Assembly: GCF_024655635.1 (NCBI RefSeq)
Contig: NZ_JANLGI010000015.1
Location: forward strand, 62,001-126,000
From: Allobosea sp. 47.2.35
GTDB taxonomy: Bacteria; Pseudomonadota; Alphaproteobacteria; Rhizobiales; Beijerinckiaceae
DNA: 64,000 nt
Direction: 5' to 3'
Shown here: piece after piece, positions 1 to 8,212 of the stretch
How the letters are laid out: each line of letters opens with the position of its first letter
How positions within the stretch are numbered: position 1 is the first letter of the stretch
The notes under the pieces: generated by a model
Databases searched by the model: none
Seen by the model: only the letters and a program-made list of their open reading frames with translations
What the model was told of the DNA's origin: nothing
Made by a program: the position numbers and the translations under genes

Positions 1-296
1 GTCGAGCCGACGGTGGCGGCGAGGCCACCGGGCAGGCGGGCGGCGCTGACGAAGAGCAGGGCGAAGAAGATGCCGATATTGGCGAGGCCGAGCGCCGCCA
101 GCGGCAGGAGCTTGTCGCGCGGCGGCAGGCCGGGGCCGAGCGCCATCAGCAGCAATCCGGCCGGCAGGGCCCGGAGCGCGCCGACGAGCAGCGGATGATC
201 CACCGGCAGCGTCTGGGTGAAGATGATGTAGGTGGTGCCCCAGATGCAGGGCACGAGGATCGTAGTCAGCAGGGTTCTGTTGAGGCTGAGCGACAT
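1..296 (-). CDS. EamA/DMT-family permease, 5' part only
   Basis: The first 98 codons of a membrane protein run off the left edge of the window. The N terminus begins MSLSLNRTLLTTILVPCIWG and has a hydrophobic first helix followed by a G-T-T-Y-I-I-F-T stretch. That pattern is typical of the first EamA repeat of drug/metabolite-superfamily exporters (inner membrane, small-molecule efflux). A second hydrophobic helix (ALRALPAGLLLMAL) and a third (LGLANIGIFFALLF) follow with the usual spacing. The start is the ATG at 294-296. The gene lies 36 bp downstream of the nitroreductase gene on the same strand and could be co-transcribed with it. The substrate cannot be inferred, and the missing C-terminal half prevents a firmer call. 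Confidence 0.75.
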   Translation of the reverse strand, partial: MSLSLNRTLLTTILVPCIWGTTYIIFTQTLPVDHPLLVGALRALPAGLLLMALGPGLPPRDKLLPLAALGLANIGIFFALLFVSAARLPGGLAATVGS

Positions 297-332
297 GGCG
301 GGCTCCCGGGCGGGATGATGGTCACGGGACGG

Positions 333-917
333 TCAGGCGGGGAAGGGGCCAGCGAAGGCGGTTTCCGTCAGGGGCCGGCGCAGGCTCGGATGCTCGCGGT
401 CCCGCAGAGCTGGCGGCAGGAGGTCCGGCGTGCCGCGGCGGCCGATCGCGACGGCGATCTCGATGCGGAAGCGGCCGGGCACGGCGAGGTTGCGGCGCGC
501 GACATCGTATTCGAGCCCCGCCATGGCATGGGCGTGATAGCCGAGCCGCGTGGCCTGAAGGGCGAGCTGGGACCAGGCTGCACCTGTGTCGAAGCTGCGC
601 AGCGCCGGGGATTGCGCCTGTGCATCGGCCGCGTCCGCTCCGGCATCCGACAGCACGAAGACGAGGGCCGCGGCGTTCTGCGCCCATTCGCGGTTGAAAT
701 CGTCGAGCGAGGCCAGGAATTCCGGCCAGTGGGCGTCGCCGCGCAGGGCGTAGAGGAAGCGCCAAGGCTGCTCGTTAAAAGCGGAGGGTGCCCAGCGTGC
801 GGCCTCGAGCATTGTCAGCAGGGCGTGCTGGTCGATCTCGTCGGGCTGGAAGGCGCGGGGCGACCAGCGGTCGAGAAAGACCGGGTCGATCGGGAAACTG
901 GCGGTCCTCGGTTCCAT
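333..917 (-). CDS. nitroreductase family flavoprotein
   Basis: A protein of 194 residues, the normal length for FMN-dependent nitroreductases that reduce nitro compounds, quinones or enones with NAD(P)H. The phosphate/FMN contact motif RWSPR is at residues 17-21. The family segment W-A-P-S-x-x-N-x-Q-P-W-R-F follows at 42-54, and the dimer/FMN helix around GAAWSQLALQA is near 112-122. I start at the ATG at 915-917; the open frame continues upstream through the divergent regulator but without a plausible start. It is divergent from a MarR gene with a palindrome between them, the classic layout of a reductase induced by its electrophilic or aromatic substrate. The exact substrate is unknown. Confidence 0.88.
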   Translation of the reverse strand: MEPRTASFPIDPVFLDRWSPRAFQPDEIDQHALLTMLEAARWAPSAFNEQPWRFLYALRGDAHWPEFLASLDDFNREWAQNAAALVFVLSDAGADAADAQAQSPALRSFDTGAAWSQLALQATRLGYHAHAMAGLEYDVARRNLAVPGRFRIEIAVAIGRRGTPDLLPPALRDREHPSLRRPLTETAFAGPFPA

Positions 918-987
918 GGCAGGATGTCCGTATGGCTTGCCCTGCGAGGGGCGGATGGTATTGTGGTTTGAAGTCAGATATTTCGAT

Positions 988-1002
988 ATCAAATTATTTG
1001 AT
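988..1002. promoter_or_regulatory. palindromic operator-like site, probably for the adjacent MarR regulator
   Basis: The 15 bp ATCAAATTATTTGAT is a perfect 6+6 inverted repeat with a 3-bp centre. It lies in an AT-rich 111-bp gap between two divergent genes in otherwise GC-rich DNA. A second, weaker ATAT-TTCG-ATAT repeat adjoins it at 978-989. MarR dimers usually bind such 15-20 bp palindromes over the shared promoter region, so autoregulation and control of the nitroreductase is a reasonable inference. Confidence 0.6.
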
Positions 1003-1028
1003 GTCGCGTAATTAGGCGAGGCATAAAA

Positions 1029-1526
1029 ATGAGTCAAGAGCGCCGGGACGCGCAGGGCGGCCCGATGGATTCGATCCTGGCGCAGTGGCGGCGGGAGCGG
1101 CCCGACCTCGACACCAGCGTCATGGCGGTCTGCGGCGATCTCTGGCGGGCGGCGGACCGGGTGCGCGAAGGTGTTTCCGCCAATCTTGCGGCGGACGATC
1201 TCGATCTCGCCGGCCACGACGTACTGCTGACGCTCCGGCGCCAGGGCAGGGGGCGGGCGCTCTCGCCCTCCGAACTCGCCGCGGACATGATGATCTCGAC
1301 CTCGGCGATGACGAACCGGCTCGACCGCCTGCAGAAGCGCGGGTTGATCGAGCGGCAGCCCGATCCGGCCGACCGGCGGGCGCTGCGGATCGTGCTGACG
1401 GAGGCCGGCTTCGCGCTGGTGGACCGAATCGTCGTCAGCCATGTCGCGACCGAGGAGCGGCTGGTCAGCGCGCTCTCGGCGGAGGAACGCGCCGAACTCA
1501 GGCGGCTGCTCGCGAAGATCGGCTAA
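1029..1526 (+). CDS. MarR family transcriptional regulator
   Basis: A protein of 165 residues with the MarR winged-helix layout. There is an N-terminal dimerisation helix (about 15-50). The helix-turn-helix SELAADMMISTSAMTNRLDR is at about 81-100. The wing with the diagnostic D-P-x-D-R-R motif is at about 112-117, followed by a C-terminal helix pair that completes the dimer. A ribosome-binding AGGCGAGG lies just upstream of the ATG. MarR proteins repress neighbouring detoxification or efflux genes and release DNA on binding phenolic or oxidised ligands. The divergent nitroreductase is therefore the likely target. The single Cys at residue 35 is worth noting as a possible redox sensor but is not evidence of one. 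Confidence 0.9.
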   Translation: MSQERRDAQGGPMDSILAQWRRERPDLDTSVMAVCGDLWRAADRVREGVSANLAADDLDLAGHDVLLTLRRQGRGRALSPSELAADMMISTSAMTNRLDRLQKRGLIERQPDPADRRALRIVLTEAGFALVDRIVVSHVATEERLVSALSAEERAELRRLLAKIG

Positions 1527-1580
1527 GCCCGGCCGCAGCGGGCTTCGCGCGGTATCGGGGCTGCGCGCCAAGGCTTCCCG

Positions 1581-1627
1581 TTAACGCCGGACGCTTCATG
1601 GTTAACGCGCTGTTAACCAAGTTTAAC
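1581..1627. promoter_or_regulatory. cluster of TTAAC boxes (CtrA-like binding region) before ddlB-ftsQAZ
   Basis: Four TTAAC elements occur in 47 bp, starting at 1581, 1602, 1613 and 1623. The pair at 1602/1613 is an exact TTAA-N7-TTAAC, the published consensus of the alphaproteobacterial cell-cycle regulator CtrA; the next pair has a 6-bp spacer. The cluster ends 34 bp before the ddlB start. CtrA control of division genes is known in Caulobacter and Rhizobiales. Binding here is inferred from sequence only. Confidence 0.6.
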
Positions 1628-1661
1628 GAGGTTGGGCCCATCGCATCGAGCGGGGGCCGGC

Positions 1662-2576
1662 ATGAGCAAACACGTCGCAGTGCTGATGGGCGGTTGGTCC
1701 GTCGAGCGGGAGGTCAGCCTCAATAGCGGCGCGGCCTGCGCGCGGGCGCTGGAGAGCGTCGGCTATCGCGTCACCCGCGTCGACGTGCAGCGCGACATCG
1801 CCGAGGTGCTGGCGAAGCTGAAGCCCGATGTCGCCTTCAATGCCCTGCATGGCCGCTTCGGCGAGGACGGCACGATCCAGGGCGTGCTCGAGATCCTGCG
1901 CATTCCCTATAGCCATTCCGGCGTGCTGGCTTCCGCGCTGGCGATCCGCAAGGACCGGGCGAAGACGGTGGTGAAGGCCGCCGGTGTGCCGGTCGCCCAT
2001 GGCGTCAACGTCTCGCGATTCGCGGCTGCCAAGACGCATGTCCTGCCGCCTCCTTACGTGCTCAAGCCAATCGACGAGGGCTCTTCCGTCGGCGTCGTGA
2101 TCGTGAAGAAGGGCAGGGAGCATCCGCCGCAGGAAATCGCCCGGCCGGACTGGCCTTGCGGCGAGATGCTGCTGGCCGAAACCTTCATTGCGGGGCGCGA
2201 GCTGACCTGCGCCGTGATGGGCGACCGCAGCCTCGGTGTGACCGAAATACAAGCCGCAACCGGCGAGTTTTACGACTACGACGCGAAGTACGCGAAAGGC
2301 GGCTCGATCCACATCTGTCCGGCTCAAATTTTACCGAAAATTTACCAGCAGATCGAAGAGTGTGCGTTAACGGCGCATCAAGCAATCGGATGCCGGGGCG
2401 TCAGCCGATCTGACTTCCGCTACCACGACGAGAGCGACACGCTCGTCTGGCTGGAGGTCAATACGCAGCCCGGGATGACCGAAACCAGCCTGGTGCCCGA
2501 GTTGGCTGCCCATGCGGGCCTGGATTTCGGTGAGCTCGTCAAATGGATGGTGGAGGACGCCTCCCTCGATCGGTGA
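1662..2576 (+). CDS. ddlB: D-alanine--D-alanine ligase
   Basis: A 304-residue ATP-grasp enzyme that makes D-Ala-D-Ala for the peptidoglycan pentapeptide in the cytoplasm. Visible landmarks are the N-terminal G-G-W-S-x-E-R-E-V-S loop (10-19), the substrate loop H-G-x-F-G-E-D-G (63-70) and the ATP-grasp K-P-x-D-E-G-S-S-V-G-V (135-145). The C-terminal catalytic E-V-N-T-Q-P-G-M-T (275-283) supplies Mg2+ ligands and the omega-loop. I start at the ATG at 1662; an upstream in-frame TTG at 1632 would add ten non-conserved residues. It is the first gene of a ddlB-ftsQ-ftsA-ftsZ run. The murB gene often found just upstream in alphaproteobacteria is absent here. Confidence 0.96.
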   Translation: MSKHVAVLMGGWSVEREVSLNSGAACARALESVGYRVTRVDVQRDIAEVLAKLKPDVAFNALHGRFGEDGTIQGVLEILRIPYSHSGVLASALAIRKDRAKTVVKAAGVPVAHGVNVSRFAAAKTHVLPPPYVLKPIDEGSSVGVVIVKKGREHPPQEIARPDWPCGEMLLAETFIAGRELTCAVMGDRSLGVTEIQAATGEFYDYDAKYAKGGSIHICPAQILPKIYQQIEECALTAHQAIGCRGVSRSDFRYHDESDTLVWLEVNTQPGMTETSLVPELAAHAGLDFGELVKWMVEDASLDR

Positions 2577-2581
2577 AAGCG

Positions 2582-3544
2582 ATGACGACGAAGACCGTTG
2601 CCATGCCCCGATATGCGCCTGCCCGGCCGCTCTCCCGGCTCCCGGTCGCGCCTGCCGCCCCCCAGCTTCTGGTGGGTGAGCAGCGCCAGGGCCGCTGGAT
2701 GCGCCGCTCGCGCCGCAGCGCCGTCGCGGTGCCGCTGGCTCAGCGCCTGCCGCAGAGCCTCGGCACCTGGCTGGCGCTCGGCTTCCTCACGCTCAGCCTC
2801 GGCAGCGGCTTCGTGCTCGGTGGCCACTGGCAGACCATGCAGGACAATTACGGCGAGCCGCGTCACATGTTCGCGCGGGCGCTCGGCTTCGGCATCGACC
2901 GTGTCACCATCTCCGGCCTCGCGGGCCTGTCCGAGCAGGAGGTCCTGGTCGCGGCCGGCATCGATTCGAAGACCTCGCTGGTGTTCTTCGACGCCGACGA
3001 GGCCCGCAAGCAGCTCGAGGCGACGCCGCTGATTCGCGAGGCCGCCGTCCGCAAGCTCTATCCGGGCGAGGTCTCGATCCAGCTCACCGAGCGTGAGCCC
3101 TATGCGCTCTGGCAGGTCAAGGGCGAGCTCTTCGTGATCGCGGCAGACGGCACGGTGATCGACAAGATGGACGATGGCCGCTTCGCCTACCTGCCGCTGG
3201 TCGTCGGCAAGGACGCCAATAACCGCGCCGCCGAATATCTGGCGATCCGCAGCCAGGCCGGCGCCTTCGCCCAGCATATCCGCGCAGCCACGCTCGTTTC
3301 CGGGCGTCGCTGGAACCTGAAACTCGACAACGGCATGGATGTGCGCTTGCCCGAGACCAAGCCGGAAGCCGCGGTGCAGCGCCTCGTCTCGCTGGAGAGC
3401 GATTACCGCATCCTCGAAAAGGACGTGCTCGCCATCGACCTGCGCCAGCCCGACCGGGTGACGATGCGGCTCTCGGAAGAGGCGGCTGCGGCCCGCGCCG
3501 ACCAGCTCAAGAGCAAGTCCAAGAAGAAGGGAGGCGAGGCGTGA
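2582..3544 (+). CDS. ftsQ: cell division protein FtsQ
   Basis: About 320 residues of the bitopic divisome protein that links early (FtsA/FtsZ) and late (FtsL/B, FtsW/I) components. The order is a basic, proline-rich cytoplasmic N terminus (1-58), one membrane helix (about 61-80), a POTRA domain (about 105-173, starting I-D-R-V-T-I-S-G-L-A-G-L), then the beta domain with E-R-E-P-Y-A-L-W-Q. The start is uncertain: ATG 2582 is used, but an in-frame GTG at 2573 overlaps the ddlB stop as GTGA and sits 16 bp after a GGAGG, so translational coupling from there is possible. Its 3' end overlaps ftsA by 4 bp. Confidence 0.94.
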   Translation: MTTKTVAMPRYAPARPLSRLPVAPAAPQLLVGEQRQGRWMRRSRRSAVAVPLAQRLPQSLGTWLALGFLTLSLGSGFVLGGHWQTMQDNYGEPRHMFARALGFGIDRVTISGLAGLSEQEVLVAAGIDSKTSLVFFDADEARKQLEATPLIREAAVRKLYPGEVSIQLTEREPYALWQVKGELFVIAADGTVIDKMDDGRFAYLPLVVGKDANNRAAEYLAIRSQAGAFAQHIRAATLVSGRRWNLKLDNGMDVRLPETKPEAAVQRLVSLESDYRILEKDVLAIDLRQPDRVTMRLSEEAAAARADQLKSKSKKKGGEA

Positions 3545-4872
3545 ACCACGTCACCTCCCAGGGTCTGACCCCGCGCATGCGTCCGCTGTCGTCGCGCAAG
3601 AGCGCGACCTTGTCGATTCTCGACATCGGCACCAGCAAGGTCGTCTGCCTGATCGCCGAGCTCAGCCCGGCCGAGACCAACGAGCGGCTGCGCGGACGCA
3701 CCCATGTCGCCCGCATCATCGGCATCGGCCACCAGCGCTCGCTCGGCCTGAAGGGCGGCGCGATCGTCGATCTCGAAAGCGCCGAGCGCGCCATCCGGGC
3801 TGCCGTCGATGCGGCCGAGCGCATGGCCAAGGTCGAGGTGCAGTCGGTCATCGTCAACCTGACCGGCGGGCGCATCGGCTCGCAGCATTATGCCGCCAGC
3901 GTCGACCTGCGCTCCGGCTCGGTCGGCGACGGCGACGTGAAGCGCGTGCTCGCGACCGCCGCAACCCATGCGCTGCGCCCCGGCAAGGCCGTGCTCCATG
4001 CCCTGCCGACCGGCTATGCGCTGGACGGCGTGCCGGGCGTGCTCGATCCGCGCGGGTTGATCGGCGGCAAGCTCTCGGTCGACATGCATGTCGTCGCCAG
4101 CGAGGCAGCGGCGGCGCGCAACGTCATGCTCGCGGTCGAGCGCTGCCATCTTGAAGTCGAGGCGGTGGTCGCGACCCCCTATGCGTCGGGCCTCTCCGTC
4201 CTTGTCGACGACGAATCGGAGATGGGCGTCGTGCTTGTCGATCTCGGCGGCGGCTCGACCTCGCTCGGCGTGTTCTCCGGCGGGCATCTCGTCCATGCCG
4301 ACGCGATCGCGGTCGGCGGCAACCACATCACCATGGACGTGGCGCGCGGTCTCTCGACCCGCGTCTCGGCGGCCGAGCGTCTGAAGACGCTGCACGGCTC
4401 CTGCATCTCCAGCGCTTCGGACGAGCGCGACATGATCGCCGTGCCGCAGGTCGATGACGACGAGCGCGACATGCCGAACCATCTCGCCAAGTCGCATCTG
4501 GTGCGGATCATCAAGCCGCGCGTCGAGGAAATCCTCGAGCTGGTGCGTGACCGGCTGAACAATGCCGGCTTCTCGGCCCAGGCCGGACGGCGCGTCGTCC
4601 TGACCGGCGGCGCCTGCCAACTCACCGGCCTGCCGGAAGTGGCGCGGCGCATCCTCGGCGGCCAGGTCCGCACCGGGCGCCCGCTCGGGATCAAGGGCCT
4701 GCCGGAAGCGGGCAAGGGCCCGGCCTTCGCGGCGGCGGTCGGCCTGCTGGTCTATCCGCAGGTCGCCCATGTCGAGCATTTCGAGCCGCGCGCCGCTGGC
4801 GGGCGTCCTCTGATGACTGGGACGGACGGGTATTTCTCGCGTGTCGGCCGGTGGCTGAAAGACAGTTTCTAG
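3541..4872 (+). CDS. ftsA: cell division protein FtsA
   Basis: A 443-residue actin-like ATPase that tethers FtsZ to the inner membrane. The phosphate-1 motif L-D-I-G-T-S-K is at about 27-33. The phosphate-2 region V-D-L-G-G-G-S-T-S is near 232-240, and the adenosine motif [10 protein letters not shown] near 354-363. The C-terminal amphipathic membrane-targeting helix ends [12 protein letters not shown]. The start is a GTG overlapping the ftsQ TGA (GTGA), with a strong GGGAGG upstream, so the two genes are translationally coupled. It is slightly longer than E. coli FtsA (420) because of an N-terminal extension before the ATPase core, which is common in Rhizobiales. Confidence 0.96.
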   Translation: MNHVTSQGLTPRMRPLSSRKSATLSILDIGTSKVVCLIAELSPAETNERLRGRTHVARIIGIGHQRSLGLKGGAIVDLESAERAIRAAVDAAERMAKVEVQSVIVNLTGGRIGSQHYAASVDLRSGSVGDGDVKRVLATAATHALRPGKAVLHALPTGYALDGVPGVLDPRGLIGGKLSVDMHVVASEAAAARNVMLAVERCHLEVEAVVATPYASGLSVLVDDESEMGVVLVDLGGGSTSLGVFSGGHLVHADAIAVGGNHITMDVARGLSTRVSAAERLKTLHGSCISSASDERDMIAVPQVDDDERDMPNHLAKSHLVRIIKPRVEEILELVRDRLNNAGFSAQAGRRVVLTGGACQLTGLPEVARRILGGQVRTGRPLGIKGLPEAGKGPAFAAAVGLLVYPQVAHVEHFEPRAAGGRPLMTGTDGYFSRVGRWLKDSF

Positions 4873-4883
4873 TGAGTACGGCT

Positions 4884-4897
4884 CGCCCTCGAGGGCG
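4884..4897. other. 14-bp perfect palindrome between ftsA and ftsZ
   Basis: CGCCCTCGAGGGCG lies in the 97-bp ftsA-ftsZ gap and is followed by no T-run, so it is not a normal intrinsic terminator. It could form a short RNA hairpin that tunes ftsZ relative to ftsA, or act as a protein site. I see only the symmetry. Confidence 0.35.
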
Positions 4898-4969
4898 GGC
4901 CACGGCGTCAAACGTAGCAATCGGGACGGCTCCCGCCAGGCGCCGGACAAGGGATCAAAAGAGGCAACC

Positions 4970-6676
4970 ATGGCGATGAATCTGCAAGCCCCGGACATCC
5001 GGGAACTGAAGCCCCGGATCACGGTGTTCGGCGTCGGTGGCGCCGGTGGCAATGCGGTCAACAACATGATCGAGGCCGGCCTCGACGGCGTCGACTTCGT
5101 CGTAGCCAACACCGACGCGCAGGCTCTCGCCCTGTCGCGCGCCTCCCGCATCGTGCAGATGGGCCTGCAGGTCACCGAGGGCCTCGGCGCCGGCTCGCAG
5201 CCGGAAGTCGGCCGCGCGGCGGCCGAAGAGGTCATCGACGAGATCCGTGACCATCTGGCGGGCGCCCACATGGTCTTCATCACCGCCGGCATGGGCGGCG
5301 GCACCGGCACCGGCGCTGCTCCCGCGATTGCCCGCGTCGCCCGCGACATGGGCATCCTGACCGTTGGCGTCGTCACCAAGCCGTTCCAGTTCGAAGGCCA
5401 GCGCCGCATGCGCATGGCGGAAGCCGGCATCGGCGAGCTGAACGAGGCGGTCGACACCCTGATCGTCATCCCGAACCAGAACCTGTTCCGCGTCGCCAAC
5501 GAGACCACCGGCTTCGCAGATGCCTTCGGCATGGCCGATCAGGTGCTCTATTCAGGCGTCGCCTGCATCACCGACCTGATGGTCCGCCCCGGCCTGATCA
5601 ATCTCGACTTTGCCGACGTGCGCGCCGTGATGCGCGGCATGGGCAAGGCGATGATGGGCACCGGCGAGGCGCAGGGCGAGAAGCGCGCGCTGACCGCGGC
5701 CCAGGCTGCGATCAACAACCCGCTGCTCGACGACGTCTCGATGAAGGGCGCGCGCGGCCTGCTGATCTCGATCACCGGCGGGCGCGACATGAAGCTCTAT
5801 GAGGTCGACGAGGCCGCCACCCGCATCCGCGAGGAGGTCGATTCCGAGGCCAACATCATCGTCGGTGCCACCTTCGACGAATCGCTCGAAGGCACCGTGC
5901 GCGTCTCCGTCGTCGCGACTGGCATCGACAAGCCGATCTCGTCGCTGGTCGAGAACGACGACACCGAGGCCCGCATCGCCCAGGTCGCCGAGCGCCTGAA
6001 GGCCGAGGCCCGCCTGCGCAGCAACGCCGCGGTCGCCGCCGCCCGTCCGGTCGCCCCGCCGGCGCCCGTGATCGAGACGGCCCGCGTTGCCCCGGTGCCG
6101 ATGCCGGAGCCCGCTCCGGTCGCCCAGGTCGCGCAGGACATCCGCATCGAGCCGGTGCAGCCGCGTCCCGTGATGGCCGCTCCGCCGGCCCCGGAGCCTG
6201 TCCACCAGGCCGAGCCGCACCTGCATTTCGACGAGAGCTTCATCCCGCCGATGCCGGAACGCGCCGTCGTTCGCCCGACCCGCATGCCGCGCGTCGAGGA
6301 CCTGCCGGTTCCCGGCCAGGCCCAGCTCAATGCGCATCGCGGCGCCCAGCCCGCGCCGCAGCCGCCGAGCGCCGTCGAGCAGAAGCGCATGTCGCTGATG
6401 CAGCGCCTCGCCTCGGTCGGTTTCGGTGGCCGCAAGGACGAGGAGGCCGAGATGGCTCCGGCCCTGGCGCCCGTCCGCCAGATGCCGCAGGCCCCGATGC
6501 CGCAGGCGGCCGCGCCGAGCGCAGCGCACGCCGAATACATGCGCCGCCCGGCGCCGCAGCCGGCCTCGCGCCCGGCGCAGGGCCAGCTCGACCCGCATGG
6601 CCGCGCTCAGCCTGCTCGCTCCAGCGAGGAAGACCATCTCGAGATTCCCGCCTTCCTCCGCCGCCAGGCGAACTGA
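4970..6676 (+). CDS. ftsZ: cell division protein FtsZ (long-linker form)
   Basis: A tubulin-like GTPase that builds the Z ring. The N-terminal nucleotide domain has G-V-G-G-A-G-G-N (21-28) and the tubulin signature G-G-G-T-G-T-G-A-A (109-117). The synergy loop N-L-D-F-A-D-V is near 214-220. At 568 residues it is far longer than E. coli FtsZ (383). The extra length is a Pro/Ala-rich intrinsically disordered linker (about 340-545), and the protein ends in the conserved FtsA-binding tail around E-I-P-A-F-L-R-R. Such linkers are normal for alphaproteobacteria. The gene is last in the ftsQAZ run and is followed by a strong terminator. Confidence 0.98.
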   Translation: MAMNLQAPDIRELKPRITVFGVGGAGGNAVNNMIEAGLDGVDFVVANTDAQALALSRASRIVQMGLQVTEGLGAGSQPEVGRAAAEEVIDEIRDHLAGAHMVFITAGMGGGTGTGAAPAIARVARDMGILTVGVVTKPFQFEGQRRMRMAEAGIGELNEAVDTLIVIPNQNLFRVANETTGFADAFGMADQVLYSGVACITDLMVRPGLINLDFADVRAVMRGMGKAMMGTGEAQGEKRALTAAQAAINNPLLDDVSMKGARGLLISITGGRDMKLYEVDEAATRIREEVDSEANIIVGATFDESLEGTVRVSVVATGIDKPISSLVENDDTEARIAQVAERLKAEARLRSNAAVAAARPVAPPAPVIETARVAPVPMPEPAPVAQVAQDIRIEPVQPRPVMAAPPAPEPVHQAEPHLHFDESFIPPMPERAVVRPTRMPRVEDLPVPGQAQLNAHRGAQPAPQPPSAVEQKRMSLMQRLASVGFGGRKDEEAEMAPALAPVRQMPQAPMPQAAAPSAAHAEYMRRPAPQPASRPAQGQLDPHGRAQPARSSEEDHLEIPAFLRRQAN

Positions 6677-6709
6677 CGGGACCCGAGCCTCTCACGGCTT
6701 TGTAACAAG

Positions 6710-6739
6710 CCCGCCGCGGATCATCCGCGGCGGGTTTTT
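6710..6739 (+). terminator. rho-independent terminator after ftsZ
   Basis: A perfect 11-bp stem (CCCGCCGCGGA / TCCGCGGCGGG) with a 3-nt loop is followed directly by TTTTT. It lies 34 bp after the ftsZ stop codon and closes the ddlB-ftsQAZ unit. The 240 bp between here and lpxC therefore probably hold a separate lpxC promoter. Confidence 0.9.
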
Positions 6740-6983
6740 CGTCGTTAGAAAATGTTTATCTTTCAGCGCTTTATATGATCCGATCCGCCTGGGCAGCGCT
6801 GTAACACAGCGAAAGAAAGCGTGATTTTGAGAGGCGGCCTCAAAAGCTTATCTTGCGGCGCATCAGAACGACAGCGTCGCCGGGTCTGCTCCGGTGCCGG
6901 CCTTGGATAGACATCGCCGGACCGTGCCACCTTCGCCCCGGCGGAGAGCAGGCTGAACCCGGTGATCAGGATTGGATAACCGA

Positions 6984-7931
6984 ATGACCTTCGATCGGCA
7001 GACGACCTTGCGGGCAGCCGTGACCCTGACCGGCATCGGCGTTCATTCCGGAGCTCCCGCCAGCATCTGCCTCAAGCCCTCCAGCGCCAATTCGGGCGTC
7101 GTCTTCCTGCGGACGGGCATCGAGGGCATGCCGCCGCAGCTCATCCATGCCAAGCACACCAAGGTCAGCGCCACCGAGCTCTGCACGGTGATCGGCGACC
7201 GTGGCCCGGCCTCGGTCTCGACCATCGAGCACCTGATGTCGGCCTGCGCCGGCATGGGCCTCGACAACGTGCTCGTCGAGATCGACGGGCCGGAAATGCC
7301 GATCATGGACGGCAGCGCCCGCGAGTTTGTCGCCGCCATCGAGGCGACCGGCATGACGACGCTCGCCGCGCCGCGCCGCTACCTCAAGGTTCTCCAGCCG
7401 GTCCGCATCGAGCAGGGCCGTGCCTTCGCCGAGCTCGCCCCGGCCGAGCATGGCTTCCGCCTCGATGTCGAGATCGATTTCGACAGCGTCGTGATCGGCC
7501 GCCAGCGCAAGATCTTCGATCTCGACGCCCAGGCCTATGCCAGCGAGATCTCGAAGGCTCGCACCTTCGGCTTCATGCGCGATGTCGAGCAGCTCTGGAA
7601 GGCGGGCTTCGCCCAGGGCGCCTCGCTCGATAACACCGTCGCTGTCGGCGAGGACAAGGTCATCAACCCCGAGGGCCTGCGCTACGGCGACGAGTTCGTG
7701 CGCCACAAGGTGCTCGACGCGATCGGCGACCTCGCGCTTGCCGGCTATCCGATCATCGGCGAGTTCCGCTCCTATTGCGGCGGCCACCGGATGAATGTTC
7801 AGATCCTTCAGGCGCTGTTCGCCGACCGCGCGAATTTCGCGATCGTCGAATCCCAGCCGGTCTTCGCCGCGCCGCGCGCCGTTCAGATGGCTGCCGCCGC
7901 GCCGGCCGCCTTTGCGCCTGACCTGCACTGA
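6984..7931 (+). CDS. lpxC: UDP-3-O-acyl-N-acetylglucosamine deacetylase
   Basis: A 315-residue zinc amidase for the committed step of lipid A synthesis in the cytoplasm. The N-terminal signature T-L-x-G-I-G-V-H-S-G is at about 15-23. Zinc ligands are seen as H in T-I-E-H-L-M-S-A (about 83) and in the H-K-V-L-D-A-I-G-D-L motif (about 235-244), whose His and Asp complete the H-x3-D pair. A second conserved His is in Y-C-G-G-H-R-M-N. I use the ATG at 6984; an upstream TTG at 6972 adds only MDNR. The position after ftsZ is conserved across many bacteria, and LpxC is typically limited by proteolysis. Confidence 0.97.
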   Translation: MTFDRQTTLRAAVTLTGIGVHSGAPASICLKPSSANSGVVFLRTGIEGMPPQLIHAKHTKVSATELCTVIGDRGPASVSTIEHLMSACAGMGLDNVLVEIDGPEMPIMDGSAREFVAAIEATGMTTLAAPRRYLKVLQPVRIEQGRAFAELAPAEHGFRLDVEIDFDSVVIGRQRKIFDLDAQAYASEISKARTFGFMRDVEQLWKAGFAQGASLDNTVAVGEDKVINPEGLRYGDEFVRHKVLDAIGDLALAGYPIIGEFRSYCGGHRMNVQILQALFADRANFAIVESQPVFAAPRAVQMAAAAPAAFAPDLH

Positions 7932-7947
7932 GAGCCTCCAGCAAAAT

Positions 7948-7988
7948 CCGGCGAGACGCTGCTTCGCCTTCCTATCGCCGGGTTTTTG
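7948..7988 (+). terminator. probable intrinsic terminator after lpxC
   Basis: CCGGCGA (7948-7954) pairs with TCGCCGG (7975-7981) across a 20-nt loop, and TTTTT follows at 7983-7987. It lies 17 bp after the lpxC stop. The large loop makes it weaker than the ftsZ terminator. Confidence 0.6.
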
Positions 7989-8136
7989 TCCCAGATGCCG
8001 CAGCGATGCGGAATCCCGTCATAACCGATTTTCGGCAGTGGCGCGGGGGAAGCGTCTGAGGTAAGGCATGCTTCCCGGAGGCTGGATCGCGGTGCGTCCC
8101 AACAGACGCAAAGTGGCGATCCGGTTCTTGGTTTCA

Positions 8137-8182
8137 GCATCGGATTGCCCCGAAAAGTGGCTTCCACTTTTCGGTCCGATGC
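8137..8182. repeat. interspersed palindromic repeat, copy 1
   Basis: A 46-bp imperfect palindrome has outer arms GCATCGGA / TCCGATGC and inner arms CCGAAAAGTGG / CCACTTTTCGG. It is the first of three copies in this window (others at 11951-12000 and 35562-35610), all in intergenic DNA. Such REP-like elements are common in Rhizobiales. This copy lies in the lpxC-bamD gap just ahead of the bamD ribosome-binding site. Confidence 0.8.
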
Positions 8183-8212
8183 TTGAGGGACGATCGAAAG
8201 AGGACGGACGAC

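Noticed and set aside
3403-5532. A 709-codon minus-strand open frame opposite ftsQ-ftsA-ftsZ
   Set aside because: It is low-complexity Arg/Ala/Ser-rich antisense of conserved genes, typical of high-GC DNA.
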